From Tillus elongatus (Eukaryota; Arthropoda; Insecta; Coleoptera; Cleridae), in contig OZ023265.1 of NCBI GenBank assembly GCA_964006375.1, positions 165,132,118-165,196,117 of the forward strand: DNA of 64,000 nt, read 5' to 3'. The notes beneath the pieces are model-generated. The model ran no database searches and was not told the DNA's origin. It saw only the letters and a list, made by a program, of their open reading frames with translations. Shown one piece after another: positions 1-10,822 of the stretch. A program made the position numbers and the translations under genes. Within the stretch, counting starts at the first letter, position 1. Each line of letters begins with the position of its first letter.

Positions 1-588
1 CGAGTGTGTGCTACAGCTCTTGCGTCTTCGTCTCTTCTACGAGAGACCAAATAAGATTTGCTCTGGGGTTAGTAAGATGAAAAACGTTTTCATATTACAA
101 GAGTGTACAAAGCAGGGAACAATAACTAGACATGGTAGCTTAGAGGTGGTAGAATTGTGTTTAGTCAAATGTTATGTAGATTTACCCTTATCAAAGTTAG
201 AGACCTTCCACTGTATATAAAATCTCTTTAATAAGATTGTTAGTTACATTAAAGGAATCGCACTCTGACAGTTCTCTGCGTTTAGCTAACAAGAAGTTAG
301 AAACCAATTACTCATATTTTTGCAATAAAAATGTTGCCTTTACGTAACTAGTGATGAAAACTTTGTATTATTACAATTTGATCAACGTTTCACTTACTTG
401 GTTCTAAGAAAAAAAAACGTATGGACACAGCAAGTGCATTCTGGCAGCGAATTTTCATAGAAAGGATATACGTTTTTTACGAGAATATAAATTAAATCTA
501 AATATTGCACAATTTAAAAACTTTGTGTATTGACATGTTGTATACTTGTGGCCAATGAACAAACATTTTTATTCTAACTATATAAACA
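1..588. other. Non-coding flank, no gene seen
   Basis: AT-rich sequence with only short chance reading frames and no recognisable domain. Around 423-462 there is a degenerate match to the terminal inverted repeat of the R repeat family (ACAGCAAGTGCATTCTGGCAG, compared with GACGCAGCAAGTGCG elsewhere), so part of this flank is an old R remnant. Confidence 0.5.
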
Positions 589-590
589 TA

Positions 591-917
591 CAGGCTGGCG
601 CATTGAAAACGAAACAGACCGATTTGCGTCCAGAGAAATTTCTTATTTAATAAACGCTGAAACACGTCAATATTAATATTGAGGGGGGCATGTTTTTATA
701 TAAAACTTAACTTTGTCACATCAAACCCCCTGAGGGTGGTGATAACAACGCTTATATTTTAAATAGGGAACCTGGGTCGAGTGTTACATCGTTTAAAAGC
801 TCTTTCTTTTCTGAATTCAGCACACAAATTTTTTTGGAATTTCTATCAACTCGTTTAAAAATTATTCACAGTTGGAATTGGAAGAACGTATTTCATTCAT
901 TGTAATAAGAAATGCAC
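591..917 (+). repeat. Left terminal inverted repeat of the 591-2478 transposon
   Basis: It matches the reverse complement of 2153-2478 over its length with scattered substitutions and small indels (roughly 80-85% by eye). The outer ~50 bp are almost perfect. The similarity runs through the block ATTATTCACAGTTG and fades near 917. Confidence 0.8.
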
Positions 918-980
918 TAATTAGTCAATTTTTCGTTAAAAAAAACTAAGAAACAAAACCAAACGTTAAAAAAGGTTTAT

Positions 981-2042
981 TCAGATAAGTAAGTGTTCAA
1001 ATTGTTGACCACCAGCTTCCATACAAAAGTACAAATTTTGTTCAAAACGAGCTCTGACATTCTGGAACATTTGTGGAGTTATTAGACGGCATTCTTCAAC
1101 AATGCGTCGTCGTAATTTTTCCAGAGACTCCGCTTCTCTTGCGTAAATTCTACTCTTTAAATGGCCCCATAGAAAGAAGTCTAAAGGAGTTAAATCCGGT
1201 GATCTAGGGGGCCACTCAATAGCACCTCTACGCCCAATCCATTGTGCTGGAAACTCTCTGTTCAAAAATTCCCTAACACGTTGTTAAAAATGCGGAGGAG
1301 CTCCATCTTGTTGAAACACTAATTGATTTTCTTGATAGCGATCATCATTTTCAACAATGTCAATTAGTAGAGGGTAAACGATATTTTCTAGTAACTTCAA
1401 ATACGTTTCGCCACTCAAATTGCCATCAAGAAAAAATGTTCCGATTAAACGGTCTCCAAAAATGCCTGTCCAGAAATTCAATTTCTGTGAAGTTTGAGTG
1501 TGGACTTCGTGAAAATTTCTTGGATTATTATCTGCCCAATGACGACAATTATGACGATTGACTGTAGAGTTTAATAAAAACGTACACTCGTCTGAAAAAC
1601 AGATATTGAACAGAAATTTCTCGTTAAAATCATCTTCATTCAGTTGTTGTACAAGATGAATTTTATACGGGTGAAATTTATGATGCTTCAATATTCGCTG
1701 AATAGTTTTTCTTTTGATGTTTGAAACAGTGACTAATTTTCTCGTGCTCAAAGTTGGGTCTGCAGCAATTTGTCCTAAAACGTGAATCTCAGTAGTCTCA
1801 TTTCTAACCGGAAATTCACGTTCAGGATCCCGTTTTTTGTTGGCTTTTGAACCAGTTTGTCGAAGCTTTGCAACTAACTCCAAAATGTATTTTCTGTTAA
1901 CATGTCTGTTCGGATGTCGTTCATTAAACAAATTTGCGGTACGGTTGGCACAGTCATCGTTTTTGAAAAAAAGAGTAATTATTTCAACTCGTTCTTCTAC
2001 ATAATACACCATTGTGAAATTAATTTTCGGTTGTACTATCAA
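981..2042 (-). pseudogene. DDE transposase (Tc1/mariner superfamily), one in-frame stop
   Basis: The product would be a cut-and-paste transposase of about 353 codons, starting at the ATG near 2010 or an upstream non-ATG codon. It has an N-terminal helix-turn-helix part (FFKNDDCANRTANLFNERHP, then a second helix-turn-helix near TLSTRKLV), then the DDE triad. The first acidic residue is in FSDECTF, the second in FQQDGAPPH and the third in SPDLTPLDFFLWG, followed by HLKSRIYA. About 41 residues separate the second D from the last D, longer than the 34 of classical mariners. A single TAA at 1284-1286, right after GAPPHF, divides the frame. The rest (down to 981) stays in the same frame and is otherwise clean, so the copy is young. 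It lies between the long inverted repeats of the element. Subfamily is uncertain; a DD41D-type or related insect group is my guess. Confidence 0.88.
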
Positions 2043-2152
2043 GTATCAAACCGACCAATAAACTGAAATAATAAACCGCATTTCCCTGATCCCGATAAGA
2101 AATGTTCTGATAGTAAATTTTTTGCTTACAAACCAACAAAACATTGACTATC

Positions 2153-2478
2153 AACACATTTCTTATCGGAATGAGTGAAATGCGTTTTTGCATCTTCAAC
2201 TGTGAATAATTTTTAAACGAGTTGATAAAACTTCAAACAAAATTAGTGTGCTGAATTTAGAAAAGAAAGGGCCGTCAAATGATGTAACACTTGACCCATG
2301 TTCTTTATTTAAAATATAAGGGTTGTTATCACCACCCTTAAGGGGTTGATGTGACAAAGTTGAGTTTTATGTCAAAACATGTCTTCCTCAATATTAAAAT
2401 GGACGTGTTTCAGCGTTTCTTAAAAAAAAATTTCTCTGGACGCAAATCGGTCTGTTTCGTTTTCAATGCGCCATCCTG
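2153..2478 (-). repeat. Right terminal inverted repeat of the 591-2478 transposon
   Basis: It is the inverse partner of 591-917. Its outer end reads CAATGCGCCATCCTG next to TA. The repeat includes a conserved block, AACCCTTATATTTTAAATAA in the opposite sense. Confidence 0.8.
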
Positions 2479-2652
2479 TATGCACTTAATCTACATGAAT
2501 CCTTCCTAAGTTTTCCTATGTATTGTTTACCAGCAAAATCTTAACACAACTAATTACTTCCACATCGTCACAACGTGTGGTAGCATCGCATTGACGACAA
2601 AAATTTTAAATATTCTTTTCGGCGTTCGCTTAAACGTTGTAAAAAGTATCAA

Positions 2653-2771
<119 letters not shown>

Positions 2772-3445
2772 CATGATTTGGGAACAAATGTTTTTGTCTG
2801 TCGGTCTGTGGATCTTCATGTCTGTCTGTTTATGGTCACGATAACTTTAGAACGAAATGAGATATCGTTTTCAAATTTAGTACACAGTTAGCATTCGACA
2901 AACGAACGGTTCGTATTGTTTTTGGGTAAAATCAATTTCGGTGGTAACAAATGAATGGGGGGTGATTTGGTAAAAATTGATGTATTTAAGTTAGACCTCG
3001 TGTAATATAACGTTTTAGGGTGTATTTATTAGAAAAATTTTAATTTCATCCAACATCTGGTATTTTGTGCTAAAATTAAATTACGGATTGAATGTGTGGG
3101 GGTTTAATATTGCTGACAAAAATTTCAATTTTTTTTTTGCTAAAACTTCATATAGAGTTTCAAAACATATAGCAAACTTAATTGTGGAAGGCAAATTGTT
3201 TGTCTGTGGGTGTGTCGGTCGGTAGGTCTGTCGGCATGTACGTCTGTCTGTCAGTAGGCGCAATAATGTTCGAACGAATTGAGATATCATCTTCAAATTT
3301 TGTATCAAGTTAGCACCCGACAAAGGACCTCTTCTAATTGTTTTTGGGTAAGATCACTTCAGGGGATAGGGGATAAATAAGGGGTGACTTGTTGAGAATT
3401 TACATTTTTTCGAGTAACAAAACGTTTTAAAAGTTTATGGGTACA

Positions 3446-3791
3446 GGAATACAAATATTTTCTTTGTGGTCAAGTCATGAGAATGTCTTTCTGAAGAGTA
3501 TTAATTATCACAGCTTCACAGATTCATTTCGCAGCACTATTTTTTAATGCTTTAAATTTCAATAACACAATGTACCCAAGGTTCGTCGGCTAGGAAACCA
3601 GTTTTTTCGGGAACATTTTAATAGTATTTTTGAAATTTTTTTTTTGCATTTTCAAACAACAAAATTTAATTAAATATGGTACATAGCTCCTACTATATAT
3701 TGTTACATTCTACGGGGTTCTGGATTTGTTGACTAACAAAACACAGCTTTTCAAACTACTATTTATTATAACCAACTATTTTCCAACACCA
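3446..3791 (+). repeat. Upstream copy of the long direct repeat flanking LINE copy A
   Basis: These 346 bp (GGAATACAAATATTTTCTTT... to ...TTTTCCAACACCA) recur at 5538-5868 with few changes apart from a ~15-bp indel. The repeat is itself composite. Its first ~255 bp belong to the inverted-repeat module of family R, and 3701-3791 are the start of an LTR whose full copy lies at 5778-6218. Position and sequence fit a target-site duplication made when the LINE inserted. Confidence 0.8.
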
Positions 3792-5537
3792 TAAGCACAT
3801 CATTTCTACCGCCCCGGGCAAGGCTGAACTTTTTGCTTCGTTGTTGGCGGGAAATTCTACTCTCAACCCACCTCCAAATGTTCAACCACCAACAGTCCCC
3901 AATGTCGCGCATAAAATGACTCATATCATTTTCAAAACTAAAAAGGTACGAAAGATGCTCTCTTCTCTTAATACCAGGAAAGCCTTGGCCTTGACGAGAT
4001 CCCAGCAATTGTTCTCAAAAAATGCGCACCAGAACTTGCTCCTGTCCTGACTCGTCTGTTTCAGATATCTTACAATAAAGGCATATTCCCTAGTAACTGG
4101 AAAACTGCTCGAGTACAACCCATCCCCAAGAAAGGATCCAAAGCGCTTCCTAGCAACTACAGGTCTATTTCTCTCCTTTCAGTCATCTCTAAAGTGATGG
4201 AAAAGTATATAAACACCGAACTACTAAAATTCCTTGAAAAACACAGTCTAATCCACGACAGGCCGTATGGATTCCGTCAGCGCAGATCGACTGCCGACCT
4301 CCTTTCCTTTGTCACCCATTCTTGGAACAAGTCTATGGAACAACACGGTGAATCCCAGATTGTTGCTCTAGACATATCCAAAGCATTCGACCAGGTCTGG
4401 CTGCGCTGGCTTAATAAACTTCCGGCCTATGGCCTACCACCAAAACTTTGTACCTGGACAGCAAATTTCCTCTCCAACAGTAGCATATCTGTTGTTGTGG
4501 ATGGCCATTCCTCTAAACTGTATCCAATTAATGCAGGAGTTCCTCAAGGTTCAGCTTTAGCCCCTACTTTGTTTCTTCTCCACATCAATGACCTCCTCTT
4601 TAGCACATCCAACCCAGTTCACAGTTACGCGGACGACAGCACCCTCCACTCAAATATACAATATTCTAAGCCTGTCTCTTTAGCCCAGTTAGATGAGGAT
4701 CGCAGACTCATGGAGGGTTCTGTCTCCGTGGACCTCCAAAAAATATTAGACTGGGGAAGTAGAAATCTTGTACAATTCAACCCCACCAAAACTAAGTCTT
4801 GCTTTCTTTCTCACAAGAGATACAGCAGCCCTAGACCCATCACAATGAACAACCAAGTTATTCAAAGTAATGAGTCCTTTTCTCTTGTTGGCATTTCTGT
4901 GGATCGAAATCTTAATTGGCACCAACATGTTACATCAATTGCAGAAGCGGCTGCTAAGAAATTGGGTTTCCTCTTCCGGGCTCGCAAATACTTTTCACCA
5001 ACTAATCTCTATACCTTATACACTTCACAAATAAGGCCAAACCTCGAATACTGCTCCCACATCTGGGGTGCAGCTGCCGCTTCTACACTCGCTATCCTGG
5101 ACTCCATTCAAAAGAGAGCTATACGTCTCATCGGTGACCCTGCCCTCACCCAAAGGCTGCCATCCCTTGCCCACCGACGTGCCGTTGGTGACCTCTCTCT
5201 CTTTTATAGATATCTGCACGGGCACTGCTCAGAGGAGCTTTCCTCCATAATTCCCCCACCTGCTGCCCCCAGCAGATCTACCAGGGGAACAGAGCGAATG
5301 CACCCTTTTAACGTCCAGGTCACCAGACATAGAACATCTTGTTATGCCCGCTCTTTTTTCCCGAGGACTTCCAAGTTGTGGAATTCCTTGCCGGCACATG
5401 TTTTTCCTTCTCCTCCGAACCTCCAAACCTTCAAGTCCTGAATTAACAAGCTGCCTCTTTCCTCCTTGTCAACACCCACGGTACGATAGTATTTAGGCTG
5501 TAAGCCCTCGTGGTGTGTTGTTGACATAAAAAAAAAG
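3792..5537 (+). pseudogene. LINE copy A: 5'-truncated non-LTR retrotransposon, reverse transcriptase ORF
   Basis: The decoded product is the C-terminal part of a LINE ORF2 polyprotein, covering the reverse transcriptase and the region after it. From 3792 the frame starts just before the RT. A one-base deletion near 3985, seen by comparison with copy D, shifts frame before GLDEIP. Then a long open stretch runs to 5441. Motifs in order are FDQVW in the fingers (DISKAFDQVW), GVPQGSALAPTLFLLHIND, the catalytic YADD (about 4626-4637), and the thumb region ending in SSPPNLQTFKS-like residues. The stop at 5439-5441 is an AGA-to-TGA change relative to copies B-D, so even this end is shortened. The 3' end has GTGGTGTGTTGTTGA followed by a short A-rich tail. 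EN is missing through 5' truncation. It belongs to the Jockey/CR1-like LINE assemblage; exact clade unknown. Confidence 0.88.
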
Positions 5538-5868
5538 GGAATACAAATATTTTCTTTGTGGTCAAGTCATGAGAATGTCTTTCTGAAGAGAATTAATTGT
5601 CACAGCTTCACAGATTCATTTCGCAGCACTATTTTTTAATGCTTTAAATTTCAATAACACAATGTACCCAAGGTTCGTCGACTAGGAAACCAGTTTTTTC
5701 TGGAACATTTTAATAGTATTTTGCATTTTCAAACAACAAAATTTAATGAAATATGGTACATTATTCCTACTATATATTGCTACGTTCTACAGGGTTCTGG
5801 ATTTGTTGACTAACAAAACACAGCTTTACAAACTACTATTTATTATAAACAACTATTTTCCAACACCA
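5538..5868 (+). repeat. Downstream copy of the long direct repeat flanking LINE copy A
   Basis: It is the second copy of 3446-3791. It begins directly after the A-rich tail of the LINE and ends at CCAACACCA, after which the LTR continues uninterrupted. That places the LINE insertion inside the LTR. Confidence 0.8.
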
Positions 5869-6218
5869 GTTTCAACTAAAATATTTCTCTATGTTACTAA
5901 ATCTCCATAGAATTATATGACACTATCCGCCTTCTATGATCGCTTCTTATACACGAACACTAACTGCTGACTCGCTTAATACTCTATGATCACTTCTTCC
6001 ACACCACACTAACTCAATGCTGAACTAACTTACTCTGCGCACCGCTCGCCTATTTATACTGTCCATAGAGATTCTTGACCTTCTACACTCTTCTACACCT
6101 GTCACTCCTGGTTCCTTCTAGAAATATCATTCCCGAGTGTTCGCTGTTACCAACACACTACAACTGACCATAGAAGTAACAAAGTCCATAAACTTAATTC
6201 TCATAGACAAATGTGACA
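5778..6218 (-). mobile_element. Solo LTR of a Gypsy-like retrotransposon
   Basis: The 441-bp block starts TGCTACG and ends GTGACA (TG...CA on either strand). It is flanked by the 4-bp duplication ATAT (5774-5777, 6219-6222). On the minus strand it has a promoter-like TATAAATAGGCGAGCGG near 6044-6060 and AATAAA near its far end (about 5839-5844), the expected order for an LTR. No internal gag-pol sequence follows, so it is a solo LTR left by recombination. A 4-bp AT-rich target duplication favours Gypsy. The interrupted family-R module resumes at 6223. Confidence 0.78.
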
Positions 6219-6345
6219 ATATTATAGCTCATACTAGTAACCAAATTGTATGCCTGCTTCCATTAAAAAAGCACATAGGTATTTGCTATTAAAAATATTT
6301 TAATGAAAATTCACCACCATAACGCACTTGTGCGTCCAGACTTTA
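6219..6345 (-). repeat. Tail of the family-R inverted-repeat module interrupted by the LTR
   Basis: The block continues the R module that begins near 3550/5640 and ends in the terminal repeat TTCACCACCATAACGCACTTG followed by TGCGTCC. It shows that the LTR landed inside an R copy. Confidence 0.7.
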
Positions 6346-7186
6346 ATATATTTCGATAGATAAAACAAACAAAAAAGAGACTTGCAAACAGAAATTTAAA
6401 AATATGAACTTCAAAAGTAATAAATGTCATAAAACTTAACTATTTTGTTTTACTTTAAAAAAATTTCCATTCTTGAAGGATTAGATGGATCTTATAGTGA
6501 GGTTAGTTTACGGTAAGCGTTATCACTGCTATGAGGTTACCTCCCGAGATTCAATTTGCTCAGCAATGCTCCGGTAATATCAAAGACTATCCATTTTACA
6601 GAGTAAACAAAATATGTACTGTGGTAAGTAGAGTCGGCTAGAAATACACCTGCGGGACAGGAAGGGTAAGGGTGAAAACTGGTGTACAGACATACACACA
6701 CAGACACACACTGCAGGGGCTGAAATAACGATGTTTACCTAGAGAACGGCTCTATTAGTGTATATTTATTGTGTGTATAACGAGGTGGAACGGACAGACG
6801 CTCTCGGAGTCCTGCTACAGCAAGCAGGAGAGCTTGACCAGCGGAGCACATGATGGCCGGCAGTATCGTAAGGAAAATACAGCGAGAGAGTAGCCCCTGG
6901 GAACCGGCGGATGGTTGATGCTAGATGTTCCCCATACCATCTACATGCAAAATATCTATCCTATTTCTTCATATTAATAATGATATCTGCATGATCTCGT
7001 CCTCCGCTGGTCTTTAGTGGTGTATTTCTTACCACTGATCGTCCGTCCGCTCTCCGATGTAACTGTCTCATCTTGTGTATTTTGATAGAGGATAATAACG
7101 ATATCCCTAGGACACGCAAGGAGGAATATGTCAAATGTAAATATTGTAATACTTTGTATGTTTAAATAACTCATCTCTTATGGGAA
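6346..7186. other. Low-copy non-coding sequence
   Basis: No repeat family of this window and no gene is recognised. The stretch 6480-6960 is more balanced in base composition than its surroundings. It holds a short CA-rich run near 6690-6710. Confidence 0.4.
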
Positions 7187-7282
7187 ATTATTAACTAGTG
7201 AATTTTCTTTTGAATTTTGAAACAAATTCTTCAAATGAGCGCAAACTAGGACCCCTAAAACCCATATCCGGGGTCAGTGTCA

Positions 7283-7336
<54 letters not shown>
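7187..7336 (+). repeat. Family-R half copy with (TA)n
   Basis: Palindrome-side end of the R family (AGTGAATTTTCTTTTGAATT..., then ATATCCGGGGTCAG) running into (TA)n at about 7287-7336. The part that usually follows the microsatellite is absent; the next sequence is unrelated. Confidence 0.75.
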
Positions 7337-7339
<3 letters not shown>

Positions 7340-7439
7340 CCAATGAGTGGGCGTCGGTCCATAGTTACTAAACCGTTGTACTTATTAAAGAAATTCTTAA
7401 TGAAACTTATAATGTGTCATCTTTGCTACATCTTTGATA

Positions 7440-8195
7440 CACCACCAAATCTCAGTCTTGCTTTCTATCTAATAAGAGATACACCAGCCCTAGACCCATC
7501 ACAATGAGCAACCAAATTATTCAAAGTAATGAATCCTTTTCACTTGCTGGAATTTCTGTGGATCGAAATCTCAATTGGCACCAACATGTCACACCAATTG
7601 CAAAGGCGGCTGCTAAGAAATTAGGTTTCCCCTTCCGGGCTCGCAATTACTTTTCACCAGCTAATCTCTATACCTTATATACTTCACAAGTAAGGCCAAA
7701 CCTCGAATACTGCTCTCACATCTGGGGTGCCGCTGCCGCTTCTACACTCGCTATCTTGGACTCCATTCAGAAGAGAGGTATACGTCTCATTGGGAACCCT
7801 ACCCTCACCCAAATGCTGCCATCCCTTGTCCACCGGCGTGCCGTTGGTGACTTCTCTCTCTCTTTTATAGATATCTGCACGGGCACTGCTCAGAGGAGCT
7901 TTCTTCCATAGTTCCTCCACCTGCTGCCCCCAACATATCTACCAGGGGAACAGAGCGAATGCACCCTTTTACTGTCCAGGTCACCAGATATAGAACATCT
8001 TGTTATGCCCGCTCTTTTGTCCCGAGGACTTCCAAGTTGTGGAATTCCTTGCCGGCACATGTTTTTCCTTTTTCCCCGAACCTCCATACCTTCAAGTCCA
8101 GAATTAACAAGTTGCCTCTTTCCTCCTTGTAGACACTCACGGTACGATAGTATTTAGGCTGCAAGCCCTGGTGGTGTGTTGTTGAAATAAAAGAT
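7440..8195 (+). pseudogene. LINE copy B: 3' fragment of the same LINE as copy A
   Basis: Only the region after the RT palm is left. The frame opens near 7441 and runs through ISVDRNLNWHQHVT and LYTLYTSQVRPNLEYCSHIWG to about 7860. There an extra TC dinucleotide in a (TC)n run shifts it, so the original frame continues out of phase to the end near 8130. The 3' terminus carries the family's TGTGTTGTTGAAATAAAA and an A-rich tail of about 25 bases. It is 5' truncated and dead. Confidence 0.85.
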
Positions 8196-8318
8196 AAAAA
8201 ATAAAAAAAAATTGCAATTACATGGCGACATTCATTTTACACTATGATGATGAACTATTAAATAAACAATAAGCGCCTCCGTGGCCGTGCAGGAAAGTCG
8301 ATTCAGACTTTCCAATAC

Positions 8319-8547
8319 GGACTCGGTCCAGGTCACCAGACATAGAACATCTTGTTTTGCTGTTATTTTGTCCCGAGGATTTCCAAGTTGCGGAATTCCT
8401 TGCCGGCACATGTTTTTCCTTCTTTTCCGAACCTCCAAACCTTCAAGTCTAGAATTAACAAGTTGCCTCTTTCCTCCTTGTCGACACCCACGGTACCATA
8501 GTATTTAGACTGCAAGCCCTCGTGGTGTGTTGTTGAAATAAAAAAAA
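8319..8547 (+). pseudogene. LINE copy C: last ~230 bp of the LINE
   Basis: It starts within the coding end (GTCCAGGTCACCAGACATAG) and ends with the same 3' sequence and oligo-A as copies A and B. It is the shortest copy. Before it, 8196-8318 holds an A-rich spacer and the segment GCGCCTCCGTGGCCGTGCAGG, which could be the head of a tRNA-derived repeat but is too short to call. Confidence 0.85.
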
Positions 8548-9043
8548 GTCACATAATATTATGCAAAGCAACGTAACTATTAAAGCATTTAAGCCTTATA
8601 AATATACACATATGATATTGTATTTTATTTATGTATTTTTTATTAATTCTATGACAATGCATTAGATAAATAGGCTAAGGTTCTGATAAATACAATTTTA
8701 AATATTACCTCAAAAGCTTTTAACAATTCAAAGTCGGACAGCTACTTATTTCCCCCGCGTTTCTAATCTTTCTTCTATTTTGCAGTATCTGTTCATCAAA
8801 ACGTTTTATTTTATAAGATTCTAGTTATATCAGAATTCATTTAAAATTAACTCTTTTCTTTTTTCCAGACATTTCCAATAAAAAATAACAAGAAAATAAT
8901 TTTTGTACAGAACAAAATGACAGGTTCAATATTTCATGAGAAACATACATACAAAAATATAGTAGAACGTTATGTTTCTTGAGCGCTTGCATAATTTTAT
9001 CTCATGGTCATAGACTAAGGGTATGCACAATCAACCAAATGTT
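8548..9043. other. Non-coding AT-rich spacer
   Basis: No gene and no family recognised. Confidence 0.4.
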
Positions 9044-9233
9044 GCAGTGCTATCGGGGCGGCAAGGCCGCGGACGAGCCCTAAGGTAGGAAAAAAGTGTA
9101 TTCTATTGCTTTTCCTATAGTAAATTAAATACATTTTGTAATAATAATTTTTTCCCAATATGCTCGCGCCTCCCATTTAGTTTTATCACGCCCCCTAGGG
9201 GGGGCGCCCCACAGTTTAAGAATCGCTGCACTG
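9044..9233. mobile_element. Possible hAT-derived fragment
   Basis: The right side reads GGGGGGGCGCCCCACAG followed by TTTAAGAATCGCTGCACTG. Its inverse starts CAGTG and then shows the C/G-rich step typical of many hAT ends. The left side starts CAGTGCTATCGGGGCGGC. A related GGGGCGGCAA...CGAGCCCT block occurs near 34390. No 8-bp target duplication is visible, so the call is weak. Confidence 0.3.
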
Positions 9234-9289
9234 ATACACACACGCTATAAACTGAATCAAATGTAGTACATAACTCTATGTATATTAAG

Positions 9290-9565
9290 GCTAGATGTAT
9301 TCTCACCACTATTAGAACCGTAAACCGGTTTCGCTCCAATTAGTGCTCGTCAGTACGCTTTACTAATTACAGCGAGAAAACACATATAAAGTAATACGGC
9401 TATGGTAGCCAACCTCACAGCACATAGTGAGATGTAAGACAGGAGTCGCCATCTCGTTGCGGAACCAAGTAATATATTGTCACGACAGCTCCAAATAACA
9501 CAAAATGTTATAAAATAGAGAATAGGTACAATCAAGTAAGAATTTTGTAAATTGTCAGCCCTGGC
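9290..9565 (+). repeat. Family-S repeat, copy 1 (order G-H)
   Basis: Two blocks are shared with 13966-14254. Block G is about 9291-9415 (GGCTAGATGTATTCTC to TATGGTAGCC). Block H is about 9430-9565 (TTGCGGAACCAAGTA to TGTCAGCCCTGG). Here G precedes H, whereas the second copy has H before G. No coding capacity. Confidence 0.65.
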
Positions 9566-10055
9566 CCATTTTTTCCCTAAATTGTTTAATTAAATTAAAC
9601 TAAATTAGCTTGATAACTGGTAATTTTAGTAACACCAGTGTCAATAATTTATCAGTGACAAATTACAGAAGCGTAGTGGTTGTGTTCAACATCGTTAGCC
9701 GAGAGGCCGGCGTGGCAACGTTACACCACCTTGTTAGAATATTTCAGGTATGACGGTCTGACATTACGATACAGTAAGTAATTCCCCAATGGTCACCGCA
9801 AACTCACATCCTTTTAATTATTTTTTATAATTAGAAGGCTGATACAAGCAACCTCTGTCTACTACATCTCTTCTATGTAGAAACCAGGTACCTACATATT
9901 CTGAATGGCATTTAACAGGTTATAGAAAAATAGTTTAAATATCAGCAGTTTTGTAATTCATTTGACGTATGTAAAAATTAATGTAATCATCATGGTCTAA
10001 AGGTGATGTCGCCATGTCGTGATCACCATGACTATCTGTCTTCGATAACTATTTT
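9566..10055. other. Non-coding spacer
   Basis: Nothing recognised in about 490 bp. Confidence 0.4.
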
Positions 10056-10593
10056 TTAGGAAATTTTCTTTAAAATATATCACTAATGAGGAGATCTGTG
10101 TTGATATATACAGTATGGCCCATTTTAAATGGAAACACCCATGTAACTTTTGCATTTATTATTCGATTTTGATGAACAAAAGATTAAAATATATAAGATG
10201 AAAAACTCTATTAATTCTGTGAAATTGTTCTATATATCACCTGACCAAGGTCTACTAACGCAGTTTTTCTGTCAAAAAATAAGAAGAAGGTTTGGGGCCA
10301 TTTTTATAAAAAAATAAGTACGCCACTGCATTTGGCATCGCTTAGAATAGATAATTACCAAATTTCATCGAAAAAGAAGAATTATTAACCATTTATTTTA
10401 TTTGTGTGACCCTTGTATATGGAAACATGTATGACCCTTGTATGTGGAAACACCCTCGTAACTTTTGTATTTATAACCCGATTTTTTTAACGAGATCTCA
10501 AAAGATAGAAAATAAAGTCTATAGACCCGGTAAAATTGTTCCCTATGCCATTCGATCACGGCCTACTAAAACTATTTTCATGTCGCAGCATTT
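10056..10593 (+). repeat. Inverted partner of 11990-12560, plus an R-type palindromic end
   Basis: The sequence starts with a damaged R palindrome (AGGAAATTTTCTTTAAAATA). It then carries GCCCATTTTAAATGGAAACA...ATTATTCGATTTTGATGAAC, whose inverse is found at 12225-12565, so the two flank the R copy between them. At 10405-10455 the phrase CCCTTGTATATGGAAACA is locally duplicated. Confidence 0.55.
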
Positions 10594-10724
10594 TTAGTGA
10601 ATTTTCTTAAAAAAATTCACTAATGAGGAGATCCCGACTTTTGAATTTAAAAAAAAATTCTTCAAATGAGTGCTAATTAGGCCCCCCAGAACACATATCC
10701 GGGGTCAGTTTCAATTTTTATATG

Positions 10725-10822
<98 letters not shown>

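Larger units (their letters stand above)
591..2478 (-). mobile_element. Tc1/mariner-superfamily transposon, near-complete, with TA target duplication
   Basis: The element begins CAGGCTGGCGCATTG and ends with the inverse CAATGCGCCATCCTG. It is flanked by TA on both sides (589-590 and 2479-2480), the standard target duplication of this superfamily. Both ends carry long inverted repeats of about 325 bp. Between them, on the minus strand, is one transposase frame. Boundaries, target duplication and coding content all agree, so this is a whole insertion. It is probably non-autonomous now because of the stop codon in the transposase. The inverted repeats are far longer than the ~30 bp of classical mariners. 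Confidence 0.9.
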
